Under the pieces are notes generated by a model. It ran no database searches. It was not told the origin of the DNA and saw only the letters and a list, made by a program, of their open reading frames with translations. This document shows positions 45,341-54,698 of a stretch of 64,000 nucleotides of DNA, piece after piece. The stretch's first letter is position 1. Every line of letters begins with the position of its first letter. Location of the stretch: NCBI RefSeq assembly GCF_015223435.1, contig NZ_VHKO01000001.1:186001-250000 (forward strand), read 5' to 3'. The position numbers were made by a program, and so were the translations under genes. Source of the stretch: Vibrio hibernica. GTDB taxonomy: Bacteria > Pseudomonadota > Gammaproteobacteria > Enterobacterales > Vibrionaceae.

Positions 45341-45371
45341 GGCCCTAAAGTATTTTCTTTAGGGCTTTTTT
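45341..45371 (+). terminator. ybiT terminator
   Basis: gccctaaag (45342-45350) pairs with ctttagggc (45357-45365) around a 6-base loop, followed by six T. Confidence 0.9.
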
Positions 45372-45401
45372 AGTCTTTACTTCCTTTAGGATAAACCTAG
45401 C

Positions 45402-46661
45402 ATGACCTTTTCTGAGCTTAACCTTAACGCTGATCTTATCAAGGCCTTACCTGCTGACATTACAACGCCAACCTTGGTTCAGCAACAAGCTATTCCTGCC
45501 ATTTTACATGATGCAGATGTGCTTGCTTTAGCTCACACCGGCAGTGGTAAAACGTTAGCTTTTGGCTTGCCTATTTTACAAATGATAGAGGCTAAAAAAA
45601 GTGATATTCAAGCGGTGATCATCGCCCCCACCCGAGAACTTGCTAGGCAGACAACTCAAGTTTTACAACCCATTGCTACATGTTTACATATCAAAACTGC
45701 CGCCTTATTTGGTGGTATTGATTTAGCTATTCAAGCTGAACAAATAACTCAACATCCGCAACTGATCATTGCGACACCCGGCCGCTTATTGGCCCTTTGC
45801 AAAGAAAAAGCCATCAACCTATCTCAAGTTAAACATCTTGTTTTAGATGAAGCCGATCGCTTATTAGACATGGGCTTCTGGAAAGATATACAAAGCTTGA
45901 TCACCTTCATTCCAATGCAGCGACAAACGTTATGTTTTTCGGCCACTTTATCTGATGATCTTGCCAATCAAGTTCGTCAGGTTCTAACCTCTCCGGTTGA
46001 AATAAAAACGCACAATAGCAATAGTGTTGTAGATGGAATTAATGAACAACTGTACTTAGTCAATAAGGGCAGTAAAACCCAAGCATTAATCTCGATACTA
46101 AAACAACACTCAGATAAACAAGCCCTCATTTTTATCAATGCAAAAGATGGTGCCGATACCATAGCGAAGAAACTGGCTAAAGCAGGTATTAATGTTAAAA
46201 CACTTCATGGTAATAAAGATCAAGCATCACGCGAATCCACGTTAAATGAGTTTAAACAAAATAGTGTTCAGGTACTGGTCGCCACTGATTTATTAGCGCG
46301 TGGTATTCACATCGACGCCTTGCATGTTGTGATTAATTTTGATTTACCAGAAAACCCTGCCGTGTATGTTCATCGTATAGGTCGTACCGCTCGATCGGGA
46401 AAAACTGGTTTAGCATTATCACTAGTGTGCCATGCAGAAACTGAAATATTACAAGCAATTCGTGATTTAACCCAAAACACGATGGCTCTAGAAACACTAG
46501 AACACTTTCCTGTCACCGATATACCGAGTACAGGTGAGAAAAAACGAGCGCCGAAAGATAAACAAGCTAATCGTCGTAGCGCGAAAAAACAGAGTATTAA
46601 AGACTTTCAATCGAAAACTGAGCGAAATCATTCTAATCACTCAAAATCAAAATCCAAGTAA
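45402..46661 (+). CDS. DEAD-box RNA helicase, RhlE/DbpA-type
   Basis: A second DEAD-box helicase of 419 residues. Motifs: PTLVQQQAIPA (Q motif), ALAHTGSGKTLAFGLP near 46, APTRELARQ near 80, LVLDEADRLLDMGFWKD near 148, SATLSDD near 180, LVATDLLARGIHID near 295 and YVHRIGRTARSGKTG near 325. The last 60 residues are basic and low in complexity (KKRAPKDKQANRRSAKKQ), likely RNA-binding. It does not share the insertion seen in the helicase at 22337. AGGA precedes the ATG. Its specific substrate is unknown. Confidence 0.9.
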   Translation: MTFSELNLNADLIKALPADITTPTLVQQQAIPAILHDADVLALAHTGSGKTLAFGLPILQMIEAKKSDIQAVIIAPTRELARQTTQVLQPIATCLHIKTAALFGGIDLAIQAEQITQHPQLIIATPGRLLALCKEKAINLSQVKHLVLDEADRLLDMGFWKDIQSLITFIPMQRQTLCFSATLSDDLANQVRQVLTSPVEIKTHNSNSVVDGINEQLYLVNKGSKTQALISILKQHSDKQALIFINAKDGADTIAKKLAKAGINVKTLHGNKDQASRESTLNEFKQNSVQVLVATDLLARGIHIDALHVVINFDLPENPAVYVHRIGRTARSGKTGLALSLVCHAETEILQAIRDLTQNTMALETLEHFPVTDIPSTGEKKRAPKDKQANRRSAKKQSIKDFQSKTERNHSNHSKSKSK

Positions 46662-46968
46662 ATTAGAATGACACTCTAACTCTGTGTCAGACAGGTATAC
46701 ATCATCTCTATAAAAAAGAGGGTATTGCAATAACGCTACTGTCTACTATCTTTAATAATTAGTCCTTTTTAAAAAAATAAGAATTTCATTAATCAAGCTA
46801 AAATAATCATTCCATAGAGTAAAAAGAAACAGAGAATTAACAATTCATGCGTTGAGATGCTAATATTTCATAAGTATAATTAATATCTTAACTCTATTTT
46901 TCAACCTTAACTTTAAATCATTTTTTATCCTTAATTAACTACGAAAAATCAACTTTAATGGTGCCATT
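46662..46968. other. Leader region ahead of ompA, nothing firm
   Basis: About 300 very AT-rich bases. It must contain the ompA promoter and probably a long leader. I see no clear terminator for the helicase beyond a weak tgacac/gtgtca hairpin, and no recognisable RNA motif. Confidence 0.5.
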
Positions 46969-48024
46969 ATGAATACTAAACGGACTTTACTCGCTGCATC
47001 GATTTCCTCTCTTTTTTCACTTTCTTTATTGATGTCAACTCAAGCTAACGCCGCTGCAGAAAATGCGGGTGAATTTTACTTAGGTGCAAAAACTGGTTGG
47101 GCAAATTATGACTTTGCTTGTACAGGATCGGGCTTAGATACTGATTGTGATAATGACGCTTGGGCTGGCAGTATTTTAGGTGGTTATCAATTTAATAATT
47201 GGTTAGCACTAGAAGCCGGTTATAACTACTTTGGTCACTCCAATGCTGATTATTCAGGTGCCGGTAATAATAAAACTCGCGTTCAAAATGGTGAACTTTC
47301 GGTTAAAGGCGATTGGAATCTAACAGACAAATGGAGTTTATTCGGTAAAGTTGGTACATCATACAATGGCGTCGATAGTAACTTTTCTGGTACTTATGGT
47401 TCGGATGTTTCCGACAATAACTTTTCAGCCATGCTAGGCGCTGGTGTGGAATATCAAATTAACCACAATTTACGTTTCCGTACTGAATATCAATGGTTTA
47501 ATAATGTAGGTGAAAAAGATACTACTGGCTCAAGTGATTTAAATTACTTAAGTATTGGTTTGGTGTATTTCTTTGGCAGTAACGCAGCGGCAGCTCCTGT
47601 TGCGGCAGTAGCAGCAAGTGAAGTAATGGCTGAAGAACAACCAGTACAACAAGCACCAGTAGAACAGCCAGTACAAGATGCCTTACCAGCAATTACTCTT
47701 TCAACCGGAGCCTTTGCTCATAATTCAACTAAACTGACCCCTGATGCTAAAAAATCATTAGATCCAGTTGCTGATACACTTCTGGCTGATGATACTATCA
47801 GTGTGAAAGTTGTTGGTTATACTGATTCTTCTGGTAGCGCTGCATACAACCAAAAACTGTCAGAAAAGCGTGCCCAAAGTGGTGCAGAGTATATCGAGTC
47901 AAAAGGCGTTGCTAACGATCGTATTACCGTAGAGGGTAAAGGTGAAGACAGTCCAATAGCCGATAATTCGACTTCTGAAGGTCGTGAAAAAAATCGTCGC
48001 GTTGAAGTTTTTTACGCAAGATAA
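46969..48024 (+). CDS. ompA: OmpA family outer membrane protein
   Basis: A 351-residue precursor. The signal peptide (LSLLMSTQANAAAENAG) is cleaved near residue 30. Residues 30-205 form an eight-stranded beta-barrel (FYLGAKTGWANYDFAC at the start, LNYLSIGLVYFFG at the end) with two Cys in CTGSGLDTDC. A Pro/Val/Gln-rich linker (EEQPVQQAPVEQPVQ) near 225 leads to the peptidoglycan-binding OmpA domain (VVGYTDSSGSAAYNQKLSEK, then SPIADNSTSEGREKNRRVEV). It anchors the outer membrane to the cell wall. A terminator follows. Confidence 0.94.
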   Translation: MNTKRTLLAASISSLFSLSLLMSTQANAAAENAGEFYLGAKTGWANYDFACTGSGLDTDCDNDAWAGSILGGYQFNNWLALEAGYNYFGHSNADYSGAGNNKTRVQNGELSVKGDWNLTDKWSLFGKVGTSYNGVDSNFSGTYGSDVSDNNFSAMLGAGVEYQINHNLRFRTEYQWFNNVGEKDTTGSSDLNYLSIGLVYFFGSNAAAAPVAAVAASEVMAEEQPVQQAPVEQPVQDALPAITLSTGAFAHNSTKLTPDAKKSLDPVADTLLADDTISVKVVGYTDSSGSAAYNQKLSEKRAQSGAEYIESKGVANDRITVEGKGEDSPIADNSTSEGREKNRRVEVFYAR

Positions 48025-48048
48025 TAAATAACCGTGATTTAAACACTC

Positions 48049-48078
48049 AACCGCATCTTCATAAGGTGCGGTTTTTTA
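48049..48078. terminator. ompA terminator
   Basis: aaccgcatctt pairs with aaggtgcggtt (one G-U) around a 3-base loop, followed by a T run; it also faces the convergent LysR gene. Confidence 0.85.
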
Positions 48079-48095
48079 TTCTCGGTTATTTATAT

Positions 48096-48956
48096 TCAAA
48101 ATAGTGCTAAAAATGCTTTTGCCGCATGAGAGAGATAACGTTGCGACGACCAGCAAATTCCAAGCTCCCATTTTATTTCTTGTTTTAACTCAATAAAATC
48201 GTAATGCTCAGAATTCAAGCGGGCGCAGATCGGCGCAGGTAAAAATGTTACTCCTAGCCCGCTTTTTACCATAGCAGCAAGAAAGTCCCATTGAGTACTC
48301 CTGACCCCTACTCTTGGCTGAAAACCATTATCTTGACATAACTGTTCAATAATCGCCGTCAATGCAAATTCTTCACGGTAAAGATAGAAAGTATGCTGTT
48401 GTAGATCGACAATATCGATAGTTTGATCGATTGAATAACCACTATTTTTTGCCAAAACCACATAGACCGGATGCGTAACAATAATTTTTGTCTTCAATTG
48501 TTCTTGATTTAAAGGCAGCATGGTAATACCAAGATCAATATCTCCAGCATGAATGGCACTTTCAATTTTACGGCTACCAAACTCTACAATAGATACCTCT
48601 ACTTTCGGGTATTTGACCTGAAACCGATGCAAGGTATCAGCGTATAAGTGTCCAACCATGGGTGGAATACCAATCGATAATGTCCCCGACTCCAACTGTT
48701 GTAAATCATGTAGCTTTACCTGCATATCATTGAACTGCTGTAAGATCTCTTCGCCATAACGATAAACAATACTGCCCGCTTCCGTTAACCTAATATCTCG
48801 ATTATTGCGATGAATTAAAGGACCACCAACCGATGACTCTAAAGACTTCAAAGCTTTGCTAATAGTAGGTTGTGTGACAAAAAGTTGCTCAGAAGCACGA
48901 GTGAAATTTTTGGCTCGAATCAAGGTGACAAAATAATTGAGCTCTTTGTTATTCAT
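48096..48956 (-). CDS. LysR family regulator, CidR-like
   Basis: A 286-residue LysR regulator: the N-terminal winged helix (KNFTRASEQLFVTQPTISKA, then LKSLESSVGG) and an effector domain from about residue 90 (GTLSIGIPPMVGHLYADTL). It is divergent from cidA/cidB across 141 bases, the usual arrangement of CidR, which activates the holin-like operon in response to overflow acetate or pyruvate. AAGG precedes the ATG. Confidence 0.85.
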   Translation of the reverse strand: MNNKELNYFVTLIRAKNFTRASEQLFVTQPTISKALKSLESSVGGPLIHRNNRDIRLTEAGSIVYRYGEEILQQFNDMQVKLHDLQQLESGTLSIGIPPMVGHLYADTLHRFQVKYPKVEVSIVEFGSRKIESAIHAGDIDLGITMLPLNQEQLKTKIIVTHPVYVVLAKNSGYSIDQTIDIVDLQQHTFYLYREEFALTAIIEQLCQDNGFQPRVGVRSTQWDFLAAMVKSGLGVTFLPAPICARLNSEHYDFIELKQEIKWELGICWSSQRYLSHAAKAFLALF

Positions 48957-49005
48957 AAATTACAACCTTAATATGGGTAGCAACACAGCCAAAATCATTC
49001 CGATA

Positions 49006-49063
49006 TAGAATGTATTCTAGTCATATTATTCATTACTGGAAAGTGATCTGTATCACTTATAAT
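49006..49063. promoter_or_regulatory. Candidate CidR operator, CRP-like palindrome and promoter of cidA
   Basis: Three features sit in the divergent gap. tagaatgtattcta (49006-49019) is a perfect 6-2-6 dyad that could be the LysR operator. aagtgatctgtatcactt (49041-49058) is an almost perfect CRP-type palindrome. tataat (49058-49063) is a consensus -10 for cidA. The CRP-like box would lie at about -20, over the -35 region, suggesting repression rather than activation. Confidence 0.5.
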
Positions 49064-49097
49064 GACTACATCTTATTAAACCGAATCAGTTAAGACG

Positions 49098-49493
49098 ATG
49101 ATCCCTTCAAAAATCAAAACAATTTCTCTTATTTTTATCCAAGTAATTAGCCTTTGCCTATTGTGGCTTTTCGCAGACCAAGCAGTACGGATACTTCATA
49201 TTCCAATGCCCTCCAATGTATTTGGTTTGTTCGTCCTTCTTGTGCTGATGTTCACTGGGATTATCAATATTAAGTGGTTAAAAGCCGGTTCAATGTGGTT
49301 ACTCGCGGAAATGTTGTTGTTTTTTATTCCCGCGGTTATCGCCATCATTAATTACCAAGATTTATTCATACACGATGGCATTAAAATTATGGCTGTAATT
49401 TTATTGAGTACCTGCTTTGTATTAGGTGTAACCGCATACGTCGTAGAGAGAATTTATCGTTATGAAGTCAAAAAAATGCAGGGGCAACACTGA
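49098..49493 (+). CDS. cidA: CidA/LrgA family holin-like protein
   Basis: A 131-residue protein with four membrane helices (VISLCLLWLFADQAVRIL, VFGLFVLLVLMFTGI, WLLAEMLLFFIPAVIAII, MAVILLSTCFVLGVTAYVV). The pattern FFIPAVIAI near residue 78 is characteristic of CidA/LrgA. Such proteins resemble phage holins and affect murein hydrolase activity, and in other systems they move small organic acids. The stop overlaps the cidB start by one base. Confidence 0.88.
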   Translation: MIPSKIKTISLIFIQVISLCLLWLFADQAVRILHIPMPSNVFGLFVLLVLMFTGIINIKWLKAGSMWLLAEMLLFFIPAVIAIINYQDLFIHDGIKIMAVILLSTCFVLGVTAYVVERIYRYEVKKMQGQH

Positions 49494-50200
49494 TGGAACT
49501 TCAATCTATTCAACACCATGCTGCTATGTTGATGTACTTAGCTTTTACTGTAAGTTGTTATTATTTTAGTAAGTGGCTTCACTCTCGCTTTCCTGTGTTT
49601 ATTTTTATTCCACTTGTTTTTGTTCCTGTGGTCATTGTGGTTTTAGTCACTGGTTTACATATTCCATACCAAGACTATATGTGGGATTCTCATTGGTTAG
49701 TTTGGATGCTCGGTCCTGCGACTTTAGCCTTTGCGGTTCCTGTATATGAATATCGCACTTTAATCGTCAAACATTGGCTTTCTTTAACCACTGGCGTTTT
49801 TATTGCTGTGAGTGCTGGCGTTGGTAGTACCTTATTATTAAGTCGCTGGTTTCATCTATCCGAGATGTTACAACGCAGCCTGGCAATGCGTTCTATCACA
49901 ACGCCTTTTGCAATGGTGGCAACAGAATCAATTGGCGGAAAACCGGACCTAACGGCTGTTTTTGTCGTGATCACCGGGGTTATTGGGATTATTGTAGGAG
50001 AGTTAGTACTAGGTGGGCTAACCATTACATCGCACCATGGTAAAGGTGCAGGTTTAGGTGCTTGTGCTCATGGCGCAGGTACAGCAACCGCTTATAAAAT
50101 AGATAATCAAGCGGGTGTCATCGCCAGCTTAATGATGATGCTATCTGGTGTGGTTACCGTGCTTCTTGCGCCATGGCTCGGGCATATTTTATGGGCTTAA
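49493..50200 (+). CDS. cidB: CidB/LrgB family membrane protein
   Basis: A 235-residue LrgB-family protein with about seven helices. Conserved stretches are MLGPATLAFAVPVYEYR near residue 72, RSITTPFAMVATESIGGKP near 130 and GAGLGACAHGAGTATAYK near 183. It works with CidA. AGGGGC precedes the ATG. Convergent fumC begins 41 bases after the stop. Confidence 0.9.
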   Translation: MELQSIQHHAAMLMYLAFTVSCYYFSKWLHSRFPVFIFIPLVFVPVVIVVLVTGLHIPYQDYMWDSHWLVWMLGPATLAFAVPVYEYRTLIVKHWLSLTTGVFIAVSAGVGSTLLLSRWFHLSEMLQRSLAMRSITTPFAMVATESIGGKPDLTAVFVVITGVIGIIVGELVLGGLTITSHHGKGAGLGACAHGAGTATAYKIDNQAGVIASLMMMLSGVVTVLLAPWLGHILWA

Positions 50201-50240
50201 TAGGCGCTCCAAGCTTATAAATTTACGGCTTGTATACTGT

Positions 50241-51674
50241 TTACAGCTGAGAAACTCCACCTTGAGTAAGAACCATCGGATCTAATAACTCTTTAAGTTC
50301 TTCTCGGCTTAATGTGGTTTCCTCTTCTGCTACCTCTAAAATAGCCCGCTGTTGTTGATACGCTTTTTTAGCAATTTTTGCGGCGTTTTCATAACCAATA
50401 ACAGGATTAAGCGCCGTCACCAGAATTGGATTTTTTGCTAACGCTTTATCTAGATTATCTTGTCTAATGGTAAAACCTTGGATCGCTTTATCTGCCAATA
50501 AAAGAGAACTATTTGTTAATAATTCAATGCTTTGCAACAGGTTATACGCAATAACCGGTAGCATCACATTTAATTGAAAATTTCCTGCTTGCCCTGCTAC
50601 CGTGATCGTTGTGTCATTGCCCATCACTTGCGCAGCCGCCATCGCAACGGCTTCAGGAATAACAGGGTTAACTTTACCCGGCATTATTGATGAACCCGGT
50701 TGCAAAGCAGGCAATTCAATTTCACCAATTCCAGCGAGTGGGCCAGAGTTCATCCAACGTAAATCATTGGCTATTTTCATTAAAGCGACTGCATAACTTT
50801 TTAACTCACCTGAAAGCGCGACACTACTGTCTTGGCAGCTCAAGTTATAAAATGGATTATCACTGGCATGCAGATTTAGCCCAGTCATTTCACTTAATTG
50901 TTCGGCTATATTTTTCGCAAATTTCTCAGGCGCATTTATGCCCGTTCCTACCGCTGTACCTCCCTGCGCTAAACTTTGCAGCTCAGGTAATGAATCTTCA
51001 ATACGTTGTTGCGCTCGTTGAATTTGAGCTTTCCAACCTCGTAATTCCTGCCCAAAAGTCACTGGCATGGCATCCATTAAATGCGTCCGGCCAGTTTTTA
51101 CAATGCTGTCAGTTTGTAAGGCTTTTTTCTCTAACGTATCAATAAGATGGGACATATTCGGAAGCAGTTGGTGATGAATGGCGACTAAACAACTTAATTG
51201 AATTGCTGTTGGGATCACATCATTGCTACTTTGGCTCATATTAACGTGATCATTGGGATGAACTCGTTGCTTACCATTCAACTCTTCACCCAGATGGTTA
51301 TTCGCCAATGTTGCTATGACTTCATTCACATTCATATTGGTGCTGGTGCCGGAGCCCGTTTGGAACACATCAATGGGGAACTGATCAGAATGTTCACCTT
51401 CGATAAGCATGGTACAGGCAACCTCTATCGCTTGAGCTTGCTCTGAGTCTAATAATTTTAGGTCTCGGTTAACGACTGAAGCCGCTTGCTTGATTAATAC
51501 AATCGATTGAATGAAACGAAAAGGTAGCCTTAAATCACTCATTGGGAAGTTATCGATCGCGCGTTGAGTTTGCGCTTGATACAAGGCGTTTTTAGGGACA
51601 CGAACCTCACCCATGCTGTCGTGCTCGAGTCGGAAATTAGTGTCAGTTGAATTATTGGAAATTGAAGAAGCCAT
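50241..51674 (-). CDS. fumC: Fumarate hydratase class II
   Basis: FumC hydrates fumarate to malate without an iron-sulfur cluster. The 477-residue protein has the family signature GSSIMPGKVNP near residue 325, TGSGTSTNMNVNEVIA near 103, VHPNDHVNMSQSSNDVIPTA near 130 and GRTHLMDAMPVTFGQE near 190. The frame extends to 51704, but AAGGAAAATACG directly precedes the ATG at 51674 (MASSISNNS). Confidence 0.95.
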   Translation of the reverse strand: MASSISNNSTDTNFRLEHDSMGEVRVPKNALYQAQTQRAIDNFPMSDLRLPFRFIQSIVLIKQAASVVNRDLKLLDSEQAQAIEVACTMLIEGEHSDQFPIDVFQTGSGTSTNMNVNEVIATLANNHLGEELNGKQRVHPNDHVNMSQSSNDVIPTAIQLSCLVAIHHQLLPNMSHLIDTLEKKALQTDSIVKTGRTHLMDAMPVTFGQELRGWKAQIQRAQQRIEDSLPELQSLAQGGTAVGTGINAPEKFAKNIAEQLSEMTGLNLHASDNPFYNLSCQDSSVALSGELKSYAVALMKIANDLRWMNSGPLAGIGEIELPALQPGSSIMPGKVNPVIPEAVAMAAAQVMGNDTTITVAGQAGNFQLNVMLPVIAYNLLQSIELLTNSSLLLADKAIQGFTIRQDNLDKALAKNPILVTALNPVIGYENAAKIAKKAYQQQRAILEVAEEETTLSREELKELLDPMVLTQGGVSQL

Positions 51675-51796
51675 CGTATTTTCCTTTTTTACTATTCTCG
51701 TCATTACGAATAAAAATCAAAAGTCGATGGCTTCAGTGTTGAGCTAAATGAACGGTTATGCAAGTGTCTCAATCATTAAGACTCTTATTTTCTCAT

Positions 51797-52219
51797 TTAA
51801 CGCTGTTTTTCGAACTGCTGTACATCATCAGGAATAGCGACCCAAGCTTGCTTTTCACTGGTCCAAACATGCATATTCGGCACAACCATACTGGTGTCAT
51901 CTAAGCTGCTCATTGCTTTAAATTTAATCATTTCAGGTGCAGTTGGATTAATGTGATAAATACGATTGCCACATCCTGGGCAAAATTTACCTACATTGAG
52001 ATTACCACTGGCGGCAACACGTGAGTTTTCGTTTAGATCTCCAGTAATATCAATATCATGCTCGTCCACTATCGCTGTGATGCTAAATGCACTTGTTGAT
52101 AATTTTTGGCAGTCTTTACAATGACATGCAATGATCAACTTTGGGGCGGCATTCAATGAGAACTTAACTTGCCCACACTGACATTGTCCTTTTACTGGAT
52201 ATATAGATTCATTACCCAT
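51797..52219 (-). CDS. GFA family zinc protein
   Basis: A 140-residue protein of the glutathione-dependent formaldehyde-activating family. Zinc ligands: CQCGQ near residue 13, CHCKDCQKLSTSAF near 32 and FCPGCGNRIY near 82. Its biochemical activity is uncertain, as many family members do not use formaldehyde. The gene follows sseA after 8 bases and shares its transcript. AGGAAA precedes the ATG. Confidence 0.88.
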   Translation of the reverse strand: MGNESIYPVKGQCQCGQVKFSLNAAPKLIIACHCKDCQKLSTSAFSITAIVDEHDIDITGDLNENSRVAASGNLNVGKFCPGCGNRIYHINPTAPEMIKFKAMSSLDDTSMVVPNMHVWTSEKQAWVAIPDDVQQFEKQR

Positions 52220-52227
52220 AATATTTC

Positions 52228-53067
52228 CTATTCAATTGGAAGCGAATGATCTCCGCCCCACTCACTCCACGATCCATCGTAAACCGCCATATTGTTATAA
52301 CCAACGCAATAAGCTGCCAATAATACGATACAAGCGGTTAGACCTGAGCCACAACTAAATACCAGCTTTTCGGCTTGATCAAACTGATATTGCTTTAATA
52401 ACGCCACAAGTTCTTCATTTGGCAGATATTGATGCCCAGCTAAGACTTTACTGAAAGGCAAATTAATCGACGATGGAATATGCCCTGAACGCATGCCTTC
52501 ACGTGGTTCTTGTACCGTACCGTTAAATCGCCCTTCGCCACGTACATCCACAATCATAGTATTAGTTGTATCAATTGCGGCTAGAACATCTTGAGCACTG
52601 TAAATTTTATCCGCTTGATAGTGAGCAACAAAATTACCTTGAGCATAAAGATCAACACCAAGAGTATCGCTTAACGGATACCCCATCGCTTGCCAAGCTT
52701 TAACGCCACCATTAAGCACATACACATGCTCATGACCCATGCATTTAAACATCCACCACGCTCGAGGCGCAGAATATAAGCCTCGTTCATCGTAAATGAC
52801 AACAATACTGTCATCGTTTATTCCCAAGTTTTTGGCTTCTTGAGAAAACTTATCAGAGCTGGGCATGGTGTTAGGCAGTGACGATGTAAGATCCACAAAC
52901 ACTTTTTCAATATCAAAAGCTTGCGAATTAGGAAGATAATTACGAGGTCCCTCTAGTTGCTCACCAACAACCGAGTGTTCAACCGTGGCATCTAGAAGAA
53001 TAAGATTGTCATCAGAAAAGTGATCAAACAACCAAGTGGGAGAAATCATTGGGTAAGTAGAATTCAT
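52228..53067 (-). CDS. sseA: 3-Mercaptopyruvate sulfurtransferase
   Basis: A 279-residue two-domain rhodanese. The C-terminal domain has the active-site cysteine in FSCGSGLTACIVLLA near residue 238; the loop CGSGxTA is typical of mercaptopyruvate sulfurtransferase rather than thiosulfate sulfurtransferase (CRKGVTA). DERGLYSAPRAWWMF near 92 and the N-terminal ISPTWLFDHFSDDN also fit SseA. It transfers sulfur from mercaptopyruvate to cyanide or thiols. Confidence 0.92.
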   Translation of the reverse strand: MNSTYPMISPTWLFDHFSDDNLILLDATVEHSVVGEQLEGPRNYLPNSQAFDIEKVFVDLTSSLPNTMPSSDKFSQEAKNLGINDDSIVVIYDERGLYSAPRAWWMFKCMGHEHVYVLNGGVKAWQAMGYPLSDTLGVDLYAQGNFVAHYQADKIYSAQDVLAAIDTTNTMIVDVRGEGRFNGTVQEPREGMRSGHIPSSINLPFSKVLAGHQYLPNEELVALLKQYQFDQAEKLVFSCGSGLTACIVLLAAYCVGYNNMAVYDGSWSEWGGDHSLPIE

Positions 53068-53154
53068 AGTATCTCTTTCCTTTCTCTACATTAGAAAATG
53101 AAAATGATGCTCATAATATATTCTATAATTACCCAACTGACTTGAAAGTCGGTA

Positions 53155-53730
53155 TTAAAGTAGGTTAACCATTAATTGAGCATCATCACCATAGCTATCA
53201 GTACAGTCTGACTTTACTGATTTAAAACCATATTTAGCCCAAAAGCTAGCCATACCTTGTACTGCGACTAAAGAAACTCTATCAATATTCAAAGCATCGG
53301 CATGTTTTAGTAAATTTTCAATCAATGCTTGAGCAATCCCCGCACCTCGCGTATCAGGATTAATGGCTAAATCATGAATATATAAAGTTGATGCATCTTC
53401 TACAGACACCACTTCTTTGCGATCAGAAATATCTTGGTTGATGTGTGGCGGCTCTTCACTTTCCCAAGGGTGCGCGAGTACATAACCTAATACTTGCTCA
53501 TCATCATCCATACACACAAAACACGTTTCAGGTGATACATCAGATTTAATTTTAAGAATATCAATATCTTCGGCTAGGTCATCTCGATAGGCGACTTCTT
53601 GAATTTGTTCTATTTGAGGCCAAACTTCATCGGGGATTTCTAAGATTTGTGTATCGTTAATATTGGTGTTCGATTGGAGAGTCACATTTTGAGTCGAGTG
53701 GATACTTTGATTTGATTGCGTCATGTTCAT
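53155..53730 (-). CDS. GNAT family N-acetyltransferase
   Basis: The C-terminal 150 residues form a GNAT fold: LGYVLAHPW near residue 80, LYIHDLAINPDTRGAGIAQA near 115 (the acetyl-CoA loop) and SLVAVQGMASFWAKYGFKS near 155. The first 28 residues are a polar Asn/Gln/Ser-rich tail. The substrate is unknown. Between it and the upstream DUF1294 gene lie 237 bases with a hairpin. Confidence 0.85.
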   Translation of the reverse strand: MNMTQSNQSIHSTQNVTLQSNTNINDTQILEIPDEVWPQIEQIQEVAYRDDLAEDIDILKIKSDVSPETCFVCMDDDEQVLGYVLAHPWESEEPPHINQDISDRKEVVSVEDASTLYIHDLAINPDTRGAGIAQALIENLLKHADALNIDRVSLVAVQGMASFWAKYGFKSVKSDCTDSYGDDAQLMVNLL

Positions 53731-53867
53731 GAGATGGAGACACCTTGTTTGTGTTCCGTCATCCTTAACTGGAAACCCATTTAGTGGGTATATATGAATG
53801 GCACCGAAAGTGGTGTTGATATATTGAGGCGGATTATAGCAAAATATCGCTTATGAAGGAATAGTCG

Positions 53868-53908
53868 ATAAAATAGTCAATAGCAGTAATCGATATTGAC
53901 TATTTTAT
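53868..53908. repeat. Perfect 15-bp AT-rich inverted repeat
   Basis: ataaaatagtcaata (53868-53882) and tattgactattttat (53894-53908) are exact complements around an 11-base loop. It lies beyond the stop of the DUF1294 gene and before the next minus-strand gene. It may end the ldhA operon or be an operator. The stem is AT-rich, so termination strength is uncertain. Confidence 0.6.
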
Positions 53909-53967
53909 TTCTGTACTCATGTTTTGAATATTTATCCTCTTCAGCCTTTGCATTCATGAGACTTGTA

Positions 53968-54252
53968 TTAACGGAAAAAATGAGGGTTCTGGATCCAAAT
54001 ACTTCCGATGCAATTCAGCACCACCATAAACCAAAAAATCACTTGAAAACTAAACTTGCGAGTCTTATGGCGCAATAGTTTTTGCGCCATTAATGCTCCT
54101 GGCCAACCGCCCGCTAAAGCTAAAAGTTGCAACGTTTTTTCAGGTGTGCGCCACTGATCTTTTTTGGCTGCGCGCTTATCTTTCCAGTAAATAACAAAGG
54201 TTACAAAGCTCATAATAAAACAATATAACAAACCCATTTTTAAGGTGACCAT
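53968..54252 (-). CDS. DUF1294 membrane protein
   Basis: A small 94-residue protein with two or three hydrophobic segments. It has the DUF1294 hallmarks: YWKDKRAAKKDQWRTPEKTL near residue 22, LALAGGWPGALMAQKLLRHK near 44 and the F-x-F stretch FQVIFWFMVVLN near 70. Function unknown. In some proteins this domain follows a cold-shock domain; here it is free. It is last in the ldhA operon, 11 bases after the GNAT gene. Confidence 0.85.
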   Translation of the reverse strand: MVTLKMGLLYCFIMSFVTFVIYWKDKRAAKKDQWRTPEKTLQLLALAGGWPGALMAQKLLRHKTRKFSFQVIFWFMVVLNCIGSIWIQNPHFFR

Positions 54253-54263
54253 AATGCTATTTC

Positions 54264-54677
54264 TTAATCCAATTGTTTAAGGTCTGATAAAATCCACGCA
54301 CTCTCGTGTCTCTCTAAGCCAATATAAGGATAATAATCAACCGCTTGAGGCGCAGCTAATAAATTCAATTTACAGCCTGGGTTTAACTGTAAAAATGTCT
54401 GCTTAATTAGCTCTTTGCCAATGCCTTTCGCTTGAATATTTTCAGAAACGGCTAAATCTGATAAATAACAACAAAAATAAAAATCTGTCACAGAGCGAGA
54501 AATTCCAATCAACTCATCGCCCTGCCATGCGGTCACGGTTAAATTCGCATGATCAAGCATTGCCTGAATAGCAACAATATTGTCAATTGGTCGGCGTACA
54601 CCCAAAGTGGTTTGTTTTAATAAATCAATAAACTGTCTCGCAGTAATGGGCTGATTTACCTTGTATTCAATTGTCAT
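54264..54677 (-). CDS. GNAT family N-acetyltransferase
   Basis: A 137-residue GNAT domain. LIGISRSVTDFYFCCYLSDL near residue 55 and AVSENIQAKGIGKELIKQTF near 77 form the acetyl-CoA site; YYPYIGLERHESAW near 118 is the C-terminal motif. Its substrate is unknown. It lies 21 bases after the small gene at 54699 in the ldhA operon. Confidence 0.85.
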   Translation of the reverse strand: MTIEYKVNQPITARQFIDLLKQTTLGVRRPIDNIVAIQAMLDHANLTVTAWQGDELIGISRSVTDFYFCCYLSDLAVSENIQAKGIGKELIKQTFLQLNPGCKLNLLAAPQAVDYYPYIGLERHESAWILSDLKQLD

Positions 54678-54698
54678 AAGCGCTCCATATTATTTACG

